64,000 nt of DNA, taken from assembly GCA_021229015.1 (NCBI GenBank), contig CM037788.1:38588024-38652023 (forward strand). The letters are read 5' to 3'. This document shows, one piece after another, positions 40,701 to 55,800 of this stretch (position 1 is the first letter of the stretch; every line of letters begins with the position of its first letter). Both the position numbers and the translations under genes were made by a program. The notes below the pieces were generated by a model. That model saw only the letters and a program-made list of their open reading frames with translations, did not search any database and had not been told where the DNA came from. The DNA comes from Solen grandis. Its lineage: Eukaryota > Mollusca > Bivalvia > Adapedonta > Solenidae.

Positions 40701-43700
40701 CAGTACAATTAATCCTGTTATAACAGCCATCTCTACTTAGTAGCCAAGCCTTTTTGACCCTTTACCTCTTCCAGATGCATTTTGACTGCGGCATTGTCAA
40801 ACAGCAGACCCAGATCAGACAGCTCCTGAAAGGACCGGTCTCATCAGGGTCTGCTCTGTTTGATCATTCAATATTGTAGTACAAATTCTATACAGCTAGC
40901 ACAGCAAAAAGAATTCAATTGTTTTATATATCAGTCCAAGTTCAGGAAATTAATAATCATAAGGTCATGATTTTGTATATGAATACTCATGAGGTAGACG
41001 AGTAGGCAGCCACTATAAAGTTATAAAAAAAAAAAAAAAATAGAAATCATTCTGTTCATCTCAATTTAGCTGCTGCCTGCACCAAAAGCATGTTTATTTG
41101 TTAAATCTCCGAGAAGTAGAAGGGGGATAAATTTGACATTTCAGTGACCAAATTAATGTTTCTCTCACTGAATAAAAGATTTTGATATACACAAAAAGAT
41201 AACTTTTCTGCTTTTTTGTTGCTGTGCTGTCTTAAATTCAATCATAACCGTAAATATGCCAATGCAGATCAATATATTACAAAAGTTTTTATTTTGGCTC
41301 TGTAAATCATATCAGGTTTTGATGAACAATCTCTGAAGACAGAAAATCAATATGCACTTTAAATGGTAAGAAAACATGGTATAAGTCAGCAGTATGTCCT
41401 CCATGTTTCAACAAAAAGAAAATCTTTAAAAATTGAGAAAGAAATGGATAATACCAGTATTTATCATCATAAACAGCATAAATCAGACATTTTTGCGTCA
41501 CCTAAATGGTTTCCGTTACAACAACATGCTCAGATCAACCTGATATGGAGCGTCTATAAGGTTTCCATGGTAATGATTTTCAGTTTGCCATGCAATATCG
41601 GTATCATAGTCAATGAAAAATATACAACAAAAACATTCTGCACTCTTAACCCTTTCCCTCACAGAGGATACCATGAAAAGACCTATGCGAACAGCATAAA
41701 ACCAGATCAGCCTGCGAGTAACTCGCAGGCTGATCAGGTTTTATGCTGTTCACTGGTAATGAGGATTTTACAATTAAATTTAGTAAGGTTTAACTGTGGT
41801 TTTCTGCAGATCAGGCTTTATGTGGTACCTATTAAGTGCGTCAAAATGAGTCTATATGAGGGAAAGGGTTAAGATAATATAAAATGGAGACAGAGATAAT
41901 CTTGTCTGAGAAAATCATGAGAAAAAAAAATCGCATTTGGCAAAAATAAGTGAGAGCTTGTCCATGTCAAGTGAGAGACTTAATCCTATGTGTGACAGAC
42001 TTGTTAACATATTTACACGGGATTTCTCTCTCATCTAGCAGATTTCACTGAAATTTTAATCTCTCCTCCCAGAAGAGAGGAGATAAAATTCAAAGTACCT
42101 GGCCCTGTGTTCTCAAAAATAACAAGAGCTGTCAGAGGACAGCACGCTCGACTATTCAAAATGCTTGTTGGTAAATCGAATGAAATCTATTTAAATTCTT
42201 GCCCTTCATAGTAATAGTAAAAAATGAAATACCTTGATAGTCTGATACCCCTTAATATATTTATGATGTCTAAAATCAATCCCATGCCTAGTTACTGAGA
42301 CATAAGCACAATAACACTGTGCATGCAAAACTTAAACCAACAATCCAAGTTAGAAAAGGGCCATAATTTGCATCAGTCCAAAAGTTATCCTCCTGTTTTC
42401 TGATGCCCTTGAAGACACACCTTAACTTTCTAGTCAATTCCACAAGCAATTTCTGAGATATAAGCTGGATAGTAGCTTGAATGCAAAAATTTAACCATAA
42501 TTCTAAGTTAAAAGGGGGTCATAGTTTTTAATTTATTCCATCAAGTGTTATCTTCCTTTATAGTATGATACCCCTAAACATATTAAAGATGTTTCAAATC
42601 AATTCCAGGCCTGGACTCTGAGATATAAGCATGAAAGTACCTTGCATGCAAAACTTTAACCAAAATTTCTAAGTTAAAAAAGGGGCCATAACTTGTAATA
42701 TGTTCCATAAAAAGTTATCTACCTTAGTAGTATGATACTCCTAAACATATTAAAGATATTTCAAATCAATCCCATGCCTGGATACTGAGATATAAGCATG
42801 AAAGTAACTTGCATGCAAAACTTTAACCAAAATTTCTAAGTTAAAAAGGGCAATAAATTTGTAACATATTCCATCAAGAGTTATCTACCATGAAAGTATG
42901 ATACCCCTAAATGTATTAAAGATGTCTCAAATCAATCCCATACCTGGATACTAAGATATAAGCATGAAAGTACCTTGCATGCAAAACTTTAACCAAAATT
43001 TCTAAGTTAAAAAAGGGGCCATAACTTGTAATATATTCCATCAAAAGTTTCTACCATGAAAGTATGATACCCCTAAATATTAAAGATGTTTCAAATCAAT
43101 CCCATACCTGGATATTGAGATATTAGCATGAAAGTACCTTGCATGCAAAACTTTTACCAAAATTTCTAAGTTAAAAAGGGGCAATAATTTGTAACAAATT
43201 CTATCAAGAGTTATCTACCATGAAAGTATGATACCCCTAAGCATATTAAAGATGTTTCAAATCAATCGCATGCTTGATGCTGAGATATAAGCATGAGAGT
43301 ATCTTGCATGCAAAACTTTAACCAAAATTTCTAAGTTAAAAAGGGGCCATAATTTGTAATTTATTCCATCAAGAGTTATCTACCTTGGTTGTATGATGCC
43401 CCTAAACATATTCATAAACTTTCAAGTCAATACCATGAATGGTTATTGAGATATAAACTAGATAGTAGCTTGCACGCAAAACTTTAACCAAATTTTCTAT
43501 TGCATGCAAAACTTTAACCAAAATTTCTAAGTTAAAAAGGGGCCATAATTCATATTAAATTCAGTCAAGAGTTATCTACCTTGGTTGTCTGATGCCCCTG
43601 AACATATTTATAAACTTTCAAGTCAATACCATAAATGGTTATTGAGATATAAGGTTGATAGTAACTTGCATGCAAAACTTTAACCAAAAGCTGCAACGCC

Positions 43701-46700
43701 AACGCCGACGCCAGGGTGACTACAATAGCTCTCATATTCTACGAATAGTCGAGCTAAAAATGGTACTCAAGTATGATTTTCATACTCATATTCAAACTAT
43801 GCCCATTGGTTTCAATAGGAATTTGAGCATGATACTCAAATTTGAGCCTGAGATCATACTTAAGTATTTTTGAGAACATGGGGCCTTAGCTCAAAACATG
43901 GTACAGGACACACAACTTTACCCGAAAAACTAATTATATTCATGTACAAATTTATGGATTGATAAATGTTTATTTACTGCATTTTAAATGGTATATGAAA
44001 CAACATTTTTTTCTTTACTGTGCAGACTGTGTAGAATCTGAGTTAAAATACCATATAAGCAGACAGAGGTGCATTTGTTCAAGGACAATCCTATGTATGT
44101 CTCTTAAGAATGTGCCAGTCTCAATTAAACTCTGCTGACAACATATGCCTTTTTTTTTTTTTTTTTAAACCAAAGCACAGGATAGAAAATCAGACTGCCA
44201 ATAATATACTGATGGTTTCAACCCAAGAGATGCCTGCTGACAATTGGAGAAGTTTGTGTCATTTAAGGGTACCAGACGATGACCTATACACGTACCACCC
44301 ACACATTACCCAGAATTCCAGACACTTCATACAACCATTGCATTGTCTCCCACTGCTGGCATTTCTAGTCTTCTGGCATTTCCATAGCAACCCAACAAGA
44401 TGCCATGACAACCTTTTCTTAATAACTTCCCTTTCCTGTTTTCACCAACTCTTTTTCTTTTGATTTTTTTTTTTTTTAATGTCAGTTTTGCATCTTCCAA
44501 TTTTCCACAGCCAAAAGTAACATCTTGTTCTCAGTCTTATGAAAGACGTGCAAAGCTTTTCTTATTTATAAGGCTGCTAAAACAGTATTGCTTTTCTCAA
44601 GTATTTTATGCTTGCATGACACATAATTTATATATACCAGGAAAAAAGCCATTAATTCTGTAATTAAAAGTCTGAGAAAGATGCTGAAAAACAGTTAAGG
44701 GAAAACTGGAGTTTCACCTCAACTAGCATACAATTACAAGTTGGGCTAAAGACTTTCTTTTCTGTTTACTTGCAGAACATGGAAAGAAAAGGCATCAACA
44801 AAAATAAAATCAACAGTTTGTGATAACATAGAGATAGATGTAGTCATACTGTGTATATTTTAAGGATAGGCATCATGACCTGTGGTAGCATTCACTGCCT
44901 ACGGACCTATGGTTGCATGTTCCATCCAAGGTTTGGGAAAATCTTTTCAAGAACTTCCTTGGCGCAAAGTATTGGTTTAACCAATGAACTATGATGAGAG
45001 ATTAGTTAACCCATGAACTATGATGAGAGATTAGAACAAATTGTTAAGTCTTGTCCCCCAATTAACGTTACTAGAGAAATCAGTTTTATCTTGTGTCATG
45101 CATTAACACTTTACCTCTAATTTGCATATTTAACCCTTTCCCTCATATAGACTCATTTTGACGCACTCAATAGGTACCACATAAAGCCTGATCTGCAGAA
45201 AACCAAACTCAAACCTTACCAAATTTAATTGTAAAATCCTCATTACCAGACCACTGAGGAGCAGCGAACAGCATAAAACCTGATCAGCCTGCGAGTTACT
45301 TGCAGGCTGATCTGGTTTTATGCTGTTCGCATAGGTCTTTTCATGGTATCCTCTATGAGGGAAAGGGTTAATTACACTTTGGCAAACAAAGCAGGACCAG
45401 ATAAAGCAGCTCTTGGAAGGAGTCCAAACATCTCATATAATCTTGTGGCTTTGATTCTTCTGTCTGCATGGCAAATAATATCCAGTGCTATCAAGATTTT
45501 ATCATTAAAAGTTCACTTAATTAATATTCTATCAAGTCATAAATTTGTACATGAATATTCATTAAAAGGTAAAGGGTTAATTAGTTTATAGCTAAATTAT
45601 CATGCACATTTTTTTTTCGTTTCCCTAAATCAGCTGAGACAGCTTAGAAAATAATTAATATACATGCAATAAAAAAGCATTCTCTTTTTTGTTTTGTTTA
45701 ACCAGTCTTGCATAATCTTTAACAATCTGCTTAAACAAATAACCTATGCATTAATATTGACAAAAACCAGGCCTTGTGAATATTTCAAAGCAGGAAATGT
45801 ATTTGTAAGCAGCAAGCTAATGCAATATATTTACGACAAAAGAAGCTGCAACTTTTTCCGAAAGTAATAACGCTGCACAGGCAGGCTTCTACGTCTCATT
45901 AACCGACAGCCTTGTGCGTTCTGATCCCCACTCACGACATCACGGTGCCACGAGTGATTTTCTTAAAATAATGCCTCAGTATTGGATTACAGAAAATAAT
46001 TTTCAAATTTATTAAGACTGAGAAGACCTTCTTGAGATGCTAATTCACGCCAGCAATCTTCCCTATGATTTCAAAATGAGTCTAAAAAATGTGTAAACTT
46101 AAGCGCTAATAACTTATGTTTTATGTAAATTACAAAATCAAATTCGGTTCTCATCAGCATGTACAATTCAATCAATAGTCAAAACATGCTCTCTGGATGA
46201 TAGATAATTTAATCTTTTTTTCGTTATTAGCTTTTCTTTCCCTCTTCCTATCAAATTATTTAGTACCAATTTGATTTCAGGGTTATCTCAATATCTAGGT
46301 CAAAAAAAAAGGTGCAGTAAACCAAGGGTGCATGCAGAAGGTCTAGAGTTTGAGAGAGAAAATAAAACAAGAGGGCCATGATGGCCCTGAATCGCTCACC
46401 TGATTATAAATGAGCAACATATGTTGGATTTTTCATATGGACCTACTTTTTGACCCCACATGACCCAACTTCCAACTTGTCCAAGATTTTTTGGAAGCAA
46501 ACATTCTGACCAAGTTTCATGAAGATTGGGCCAAAAATGTGGCCTCTAGAGTGTTAACAAGGTTTTTCTAAGATTTGACCAACTTTTTGACCCCACATGT
46601 CCCAAATTCGAACTTGTTTCAAGATTTTATGGAAACAAACATTCTGACCAAGTTTAATGAAGATTGAGCCAAAATGTGGCCTCTAGGGTGTTAACAAGGT

Positions 46701-49700
46701 TTTTCTAAGATTTGACCTCGTGACCTACTTTTTGACCCCACATGACCCAATTTCTAACTTGTTCAAGATTTTATGGAAACAAACATTCTGACCAAGTTTC
46801 ATGAAGATGGGTCAAAAATGTGGCCTCTAGAGTGTTAACAAGGTTTTTATAAGATTTGACCTCATGACCTACTTTTTGACCCCACATGACCCAATTTCGA
46901 ACTTGTCCAAGATTTAATAGAGACAAACATTCTGACCAATTTTCATGAAGATTGGCCTAAAAATATGGCCTTTAGAGTGTTAACAAGCCAAATTGACGAC
47001 GGACGACAGATGCTGGACAAAGGGCTATCACAAAAGTTCACCTTGAGCACGTTGTGCTCAGGTGAGCTAAATAAACTGCATGCAGAAGGTCTAGAAACTG
47101 AGAGAGAAAAAAAAAAAAAAAAAAAAACTTCAAGAAAATCTCATTCTGCAGTTTTGAATTATGGCTAACAGTAATCCTGCATAGAATATAGTACAGTAGC
47201 AGCACTACCTGATACTGGACCTAGAGGTTTTGGGTTCAAATAAGCAAAAATCTTTTATAGCCTTCCTTAATTTAAGGCACAAGGTACAACACATAAACCA
47301 TCAGGAGGCTCTGAGGGCCTTGAACAATGATAGTTCTTTGTTAACATAAAAGAAAGTAAGTTTAATTATGATGATAGTAAGTTAATCAACTTGGCATTCT
47401 CAATCAAATCAAGTTTTAATCCTGAACTTCATATAGACTTATTTTGACACAGGCAAAAGAGGAAACTCAAATCAGACAGCTCCTATAGGAAGGTCTCCTC
47501 TGTTTGCTCATACAATATTGTAGTTCAGTCTCTACATTGTCATCTGTGGCAAAAAAAAACAACTTAAAAAGATTAATCAATTAATGTTCATCAAATCATA
47601 AACTTGCCCATGAATATTCATGACTTTAATGGTTAAACTGTACCATAAGGATTCATTGATGTTGGAGTATCTGAATGAAATTAATAGGGGAAGATAAGTC
47701 ATGGAATGTCCTACTACACGAGTGTAAACAGCCACGTATCATTCTGACGCAGCAATTTTACACCTCCAATCCCCACCTGACAGTTCTGCACGACAACACA
47801 CATGTACAAGCACGTTTTATCACGCTTGGGGTAACAAAGCATACAAAATATAATACGTTTTAAACCAGTTCTCATGCTCCACCAGTGAAATGAATAGGTT
47901 GTAGTTTCCAATATAGACACACTTTTAAATGGCATACATATCATGTTGTCTTTTTGTACAAAAGCAGTTTGCTGAGATATGTGGTCATGATGTTATCACA
48001 TTACTGAAAAAAATGTCCCCCTCTCATCTTTCTTTCCTGAACTTGCTTTTCTTCTTTTCTAACTCACCTAGTTTCAATATTCAGACTACATAAAAAAAAC
48101 ATAAAAAAAATAGAGCAATCACTGAAAGTGATAAATACCGCAACTTTAATGCCTTGGATCAATGATATGAAAAGATATTGATCTTTTTGTAAAGCAGAAC
48201 TGGACGTAACAGGGAAAGACAATGCGCTGGATTCTCACTATCCCAACTTAACTTTAAAAATAGGGGTATAAAGTACATATATAATACTGCAAAAGCAAAA
48301 TGTAGAAGGGCGATAATAAATAATTCACATGACCCTACTGAGTAAGGCCATAGTTTTTGGATTTTTTTAAGTTTTCATTTCTTTTCTTTTTTTCAGGAAA
48401 AAGACTAACAAGAGTGTTCTTTGTAACACCTGTTGAAGCGTGATGGACAGACAGACAACAGAAAAGTGATCCCTAACAAATGAACATCCATATATTTTTT
48501 TTCTTTTTTTAATTTTTTTTTCATTCCATCTGCCTTAATTTAGAAGCAGCCGAGAAAATAAATGTCAAATTTCTCCAGGAAAGTAAATTGTCAGGTGGAG
48601 TACATCTGTTAAACATTTTGGGATGAAAAATGAAACGTCTAAATTTGATACATGATTTTGAAGGTAACTAGATTCAGGAGCGGTCAAGAACTTTCACGAC
48701 TGACTGTAGCCTAAGAGATAAAATCTGCTTTTTATGAATTTAGGATTTTTTTTTTAATTTTCAAATGTACTTCTTGTATGTCAGTAACAAGACCTATCAC
48801 AAGGTACCACCATCAGAGCAATTACTGACACTACTCTTCATCAAACCCTTTATATAAAGTTTTAATAAATATGACACAAGGACCTAACGCTAACAAAGCA
48901 AAGATGTAGGATATAGGTGAAATTTTTTCTAACGTGATAAATGTTTTTCACACCATGTCATTCATTTTAAGAGTCATCAGTGATCATTTACCTCTATCTT
49001 CATCGTTTTCACATAGTTAAATTTTCATAATTCCTAGCTCTTTCTAACGAACTCCAATTATACATTTACTGAGCATGCCTTTGATGGGGAAAAAAAGCTA
49101 TTTATTATTCAAGCCTTTTTAAACGAATTCTCTAAAATGGGTTATAATTAGGTACATTCAAATAACAGGGAATTTGAAAAGAGAGAACAGAAAAGGAATC
49201 ATGCTGTGTACAAATGATAATCAAGCACGTCTGCAATCAGAAACTTGATCTCTGAAACATAGCACACACATACAAATTGACTACCTCTAAATGACAAAAT
49301 TTATCAATTAATCTTCCATGACGGTGGGTTTGCATGCATTAGTACTTTTGTACGGGCAATTGTTATTATGAGAAACAGCATGACATATAAATTATGTTGC
49401 AAAATAAAGTAAAGATTAACAAGGATGAACTAAACTTAAACATGCAAAATGAAAGCCAATTTTCTCTCAAATGAAGTAAACACAATAAGATGACAAAGAA
49501 TATCATTAACACAAATGACATTTATTTAATTCTAAAATGCTATATATGTGTTCAATATTTGTTGTATCAACTTAGTCTAACATCAACCATGGGATGTATT
49601 TTCCTATGTCATCTCAATGGTTCTTGGACAGACAGACAAGCCCATAAAATTCATAAACTTTTACCCATGCATGGTTTAATTAACCTATAGTCCTCAAATT

Positions 49701-49760
49701 AGAACAAATAAAAACTACTGTAAAACCTTTAATTTGTGTATGGTATATAAAGTCCATCTG

Positions 49761-49807
<47 letters not shown>

Positions 49808-52800
49808 TTTGTGTTCATTGACTGAGGTACCATCATGAAAATTATCTCATGGACTGTGGTATCATCACGTAAATTATCATATGGACTGAGATACCATCAT
49901 TAGAGTTATCTAAAGGGCTGAGGTACCATCATTAGAGTTATCTCATGGACTGAGGTACCATCACTAGAGTTATCTCATGGACTGAGGTACCATCATTAGA
50001 GTTATCTCAAGGGCTGAGGTACCATCATTAGAGTTATCTAAAGGGCTGAGGTACCATCATTAGAGTTATCTCATGGACTGAGGTACCATCATTAGAGTTA
50101 TCTCATGGACTGAGGTACCATCATTAGAGTTATCTCAAGGGCTGAGGTACCATCATTAGAGTTATCTCATGGACTGAGGTACATCACAGAGTTACCTCAT
50201 TGACTTAGGTACCATCATAGAGTTACCTCATGGCTGAGGTACTATCATTAGAGTTATGTCAAGGACTGAGGTACCATCATTAGAGTTATCTCAAGGACTG
50301 AGGTACCATCATTAGAGTTATCTCAAGGGCTGAGGTACCATCATTAGAGTTATCTCATGGACTGAGGTACAATCACAAGAGTTAGCTCATGGATTGAGGT
50401 ACCATCATGAGAGTTACCTCATGGCTGAGGTACTATCATTAGAGTTATGTCATGGACTGAGGTACCATCATTAGAGTTATCTCATGGACTGAGGTACCAT
50501 CATTAGAGTTATCTCATGGACTGAGGTAAAATCACAAGAGTTACCTCATGGACTTAGGTACTATCATGAGAGTTACCTTATGGCTGAGGTACTATCACTA
50601 GAGTTATCTCATGGACTTAGGTACCATCACAAGAGTTATCTCAAGGACTGAGGTACTATCATTAGAGTTATCTCATGGACTGAGGTACAATCACAAGAGT
50701 TTCCTCATGGACTTAGGTACCATCATGAGAGTTTCCTCATGGCTGAAGTACTATCATTAGAGTTATCTCATGGACTGAGGTACCATCATTAGAGTTATCT
50801 CATGGACTGAGGTACCATCATGAGAGTTAGCTCATGGACTGAGGTACAATCACAAGTTACCTCATAGACTGTAGTACCATCATGAGAGTTACCTCATGGC
50901 TGAGGTACTATCATTAGTTATCTCATGGACTGAGGTACCATCATTAGAGTTATCTCATGGACTGAGGAACCATCATTATCTCATGGACTGAGGTACCATC
51001 ATTAAGAGTTATCTCATGGACTGAGGTACCATCATGAGAGTTATCTCATGGACTGTGGTACCATCATAGAGTTATCTCATGGACAGTGGTACTATCATGA
51101 GAGTTACCTATTGGTCGGTTGTACCATCATGAGTTATCTCATGGACTGATTAAACTTTTATGTGAGTACATTATCTTAAGTGTTAAACTTTCATGGAATA
51201 TGACATAGTATTAGTTTCACTGAGAGCTGTATAATCTTAAGTTATCATTTCACCATCTAATCTTTCAAATCAACCCTTATTTGGGACTAGGTATTTTATA
51301 TACTCTCCCAAAAGTATTGTTTAACCCTTTCCCTCATAGAGGACACCATGAAAAGACCTATGCATTAGCATAAAACCAGATCAGCCTGCGAGTAACTCGC
51401 AGGCTGATCAGGTTTTATGCTGTTCGCTGCTCCTCAGTGGTCTGGAAATGAGTATTTTGTAATTAAATTTGGTAAGGTTTAACTGTGGTTTTCTGCAGAT
51501 CAGGCTTTATGTGGTACCTATTGTTGTTGTTGTTGTATTGGGGTTTACCGTCGCTGCGATAATATTTCAATCATATAGCGACGTCCAGCTGATTACAGGT
51601 GGAGGAAGACCCCGAGTACACAGAGGTACCCGGGTAGAACCACGACCTACCGCTAGCCAGCTGGAAGGCTTCCTCACATGAAAAATCCGAAGTCCCTACC
51701 GGGAGGTACCTATTGAGGGCGTCAAAATGAGTATATATGAGGGAAAGGGTTAAAGGATAAAGCAACTGAAAGTTTCCTTGTTTTCCCCCTTACATGCATC
51801 TTAATTACATCTTGTGCTATTTTTTTTATTCATTTTTCTAGAAAAAACTTAATTCTTGCAATGTAAATATATATACATGTGTGGGCGACAACAATTTTGA
51901 AAATGAGCTACAGTGCACATCAAAGGAATGACATTGTTTTAAAGAAACTCCATACTACTGATCTGTTTCTCTCTCCCTGTTGTAGATAACGTATATCCAA
52001 AAGTTTGATTTCCTGATCTTTTGAAATATTAATTCCAAGATTTCTATACCATCTACGTTAAACCATCCTCCTGAGTATCTTATGATACAGAAACATTTAT
52101 CACCAACCTCCTAATTAAATTCCAGCTCGAGGAAATCTACTAAAAAGCTCGGTTTTTGCGTATATCTTGAGCAGCTATTCCATCATTTATCATAATTACT
52201 TTTAAGTTAAATCTGAATACAGCGATGCAGCCTCACAACAACTCAACACAAGCCGCATTTCCAACATTAATATCAGATAAATCTAGAAAGCCTGCCAGTT
52301 TTTGACCATCATCCAAAAGAACTTCTAACTTGGGCTTTCTCATTATTCACCTTGACATACCATTTGCTATAAATCAAATTTTCTTTCTGTTGAGAAAATA
52401 CTTTCATTTATTTAAGACTTCATTTTGAAGGCATACAATATTATCTACTTTATACTATCTTAATTTCGTTTTATTTATCTTAATTTCCGATGAAGGGATG
52501 TGAAACAAATACAAACATCAGCTAATAATTTAGAAAATTATTGAACATTGCACAAATTTTCTTTCTAATGTTTCTTTGTTTTTTTTTGTTTTTTTTTGTA
52601 TCTGTCATCAACCACATTTTTTAGAGAATGGATCCCTATGTGTCACTTCTGCTTACAGTAGGTGACATAAAAAGTACAAACTGATATGACTTTTTTCATC
52701 TTTCTATTCTTTAAGTCAGAATGATTTACTCAACAAATACACAACTTGTAAAAGGGGAACTTATGCTGAAGAGAAACTTTTTAAAAAAGTTCCAATTTCA

Positions 52801-55800
52801 TTTGTCTCAAAAAATGCTTTTTTATTAAAATTATGATTAAAGCAGACAAAGAATCATACTTAAATATGTGTGTGCATGATACATGTATTAATTATATACC
52901 TATAAATTTTCTGGCTTAAATACATGCAAAACACGAGTTGCAAATACAACTCAACAGATTAAAAATTCAGTATTATGTCAGTGACAAACACGTTGGTAGT
53001 GTGACATCACTTTTGTTTTTTTTGTGACGTTACTTTCTTGAGAATACTTGATAAAGCAGATAAACTCATCAAATCCTGTGTATATTGACTTCTTGTGTCT
53101 TGAATATTTCTAGGTATATAATAAAAGGAAAATCATGTTGCAGTAGCTCTTTGTGGCTTTGTATTTTGCTACTTGCAGCATACGAAAAATCGACATCTCG
53201 CTCTACCTCACTCTATATCATGAGATATCATATTTCCCACACTGCTCATAGCAAAATACAAAGCAAAGAAAAGCTACATAATATTCCCTATATATATAAA
53301 TACTTTCCAACCCAATGTCAAGCGTTCAGCTCCAAACCCATTATGATATTAAACAGAGTTTTCCATCACACACAAATTAGTCCATTTCAGCCATCAGCTT
53401 GTCTAAATGACCCCAAATATTCCCAACAACAGGGAAAACCCTGTTCATATAAAGAGGATATTTGTTTTGAGTGGATATGGAATATACCTCATCAAGTAGT
53501 GATACGCTCTTAATATATTCATGACGTAGTGCTAGTTAAACTGTTAAAATTGCATCACTTTGAGATGAGACATATTCCATATTCACTCAAAACAAAAAAA
53601 AAAATCTTTTTATTTTATGCTAACTGCTGATGAAAGAATAGAAGTATTTTGTGTAGACTTATATAACCCACACTGTGGGATATGGATTTTATCTCACTGA
53701 TAGAACTCAGTATTTCATCAGTTAGCATTAAATAAATGGTGAAACTACAAGTACTTCAATACTACTTAGAAATGCCCAACTCTAAATATAAGCATATTAT
53801 ATATGTATAAATAAGCAAAGCAACTTAATATAAATGTATCCGATACAGGGGAGCTTATTCTTGTGGCCATCCAAAGCAGATGAAGAAAAAGTACTGTTAC
53901 TAAACTAAGGCAAACTCTTTACCACTAAAGAGCTATTAAGAAATAAAAATAACAAGTGTAAAACCTGATCAGCCTTCTGCAAGTATCTTCCAGGTTTAAC
54001 AGGTTTCATACTATTTTTTTTCAACTCCAAAGTACAATAATTTTGGGATCAAGAATAAACATTGTCATGGTAAAACTGATCCATTTAGTCTGATCTGGCT
54101 TTCCTATGATACGCCATGGTGTGAAATTGCATCATACGGTGGTAAAAGGTTTGCTGTGGAATATAATAATAAAAAAAAACACAGAAAAAACATAGACAAA
54201 GCAAAAGCACAACATCTAGAACACCAGAGGTCTGATATCACTTTGTTCATGTGTCAACATTGAATGTAATGGTTCCCTTTCTTAAAAGTTCCCATTGTAT
54301 CAACATTGAATGTAATGGTTCCCTTTCACAATGACTGTGTCAACATTGTAATGGTTCCCCTGCATTGTAAAACCTTGTTCATTCCTCAGTTTCTCCCTCC
54401 TTTTTTCTTTTCAAATTTATATTTTGCCATATTGAATTTTCTTTCACCAAAACAAATATAGAAGCTTTTTCTTGATCATCAATATTATATCTAATTTGAT
54501 TTAAAAAAAAAAAAAAAAAAAATGAGTATATGTTTTTTTTCCCTATTTTCCCTGAAAAATAATAATAAAAAATCAAGGTTTTGAGCTCATTACTTCAAGG
54601 TTTATAAATTGAAATACCGCACCCACACCCTTAACCTGTCAGAAAATTTCGGTCTTAAAAACACAATGAAACTTTTACAATTTTCAAACTCTCTTCTTTA
54701 ACCATAGCAAGGCAAAGTTATATTTGAAAACCTTAACAGCCGTGAACACTTCGTCAAGCATCTTTTCAGAGAAAAAAAAATCAAAGCAAAGATTTCAACA
54801 TGCAAAATATCATCTAAAATCTTATTTCTCACTAAAAACTGATAAATTTCCTATCTCAATGTATTCTACTGCTTGGCAGCTCCTCATCATCAAGTATGGA
54901 AGATAAAAAAAGTGAAATTTCACAACTGCAAAATGAATAATCAGCTTTTGATGGAATTTGTGCCACAGAAATGAGTGATAAATCTTCCTGAAGTAGATTA
55001 TTACACTTCAGTATGGCTTGAAAAATGTATCTCCAAATGTATGTGAAATTTAAATTGGACTCTTGCTAAAACAGGCTGCATCAACTTTGGTCTAATGAGA
55101 GAGTATCTAGAAGATCTGGAAGAATTTCAGGCTCCAAATCTCCTGCGAAGAGAGGCAGATCGTCGGCGCCCACTGCAACCACTCTGAACTTCTGACGTGT
55201 AATTAGAACCATGAGCCAAATATCGAACCTGCTGATTTCAACTTGGCAAGAAAATGTTATGGAAAGATTTACACGATAATATTAATCTGAAACTCAGAAA
55301 TGTACTGCATTTTATGGGGCCTAAGAAAAAATAAAATTCTAGAATAGTCTCTTCTGATTTACTGCAGCTAAATAGTTTCATGGTAATTATTTTGAACATT
55401 TAAATATTGTGAATTCTCATATACAACAATTAAAACCCATGCTTGACAGTTAAGCATCGTGATTCTTCATAAGAAACCTTTGCTTCAAATAAGAATTTCT
55501 TTGAGAAAAATAAGGAAAAAACATACTCAGTGCCTTTTTATTCTTTCATACATTAAAATAACCTTGATCCCTCAAAGTATGGCTATACATTATCCTATTT
55601 TATTCTGAAAATCTTATTCAGCTTCCTAAGATATTAAACATTTTGCTATGGAATAAAATATATTAGTTCCGCAAAGACAGTGTTGATATAAATTATGACA
55701 TAACCCGACCCCCATCATATGAATTCCATTTGTCTGGTAAGTCCCTAGACCCCTCAAAACTTTACAGAATGTTTCTGACATACAAAGTGGGACCATGACG

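Noticed and set aside
49815..51152. CRISPR-like repeated array
   Set aside because: Units are head-to-tail without unique spacers, in a eukaryotic intron: a minisatellite.
53085..53513. 142-aa plus-strand open frame
   Set aside because: No domain, signal or codon pattern; it lies over inverted repeats within a zinc-finger gene intron.
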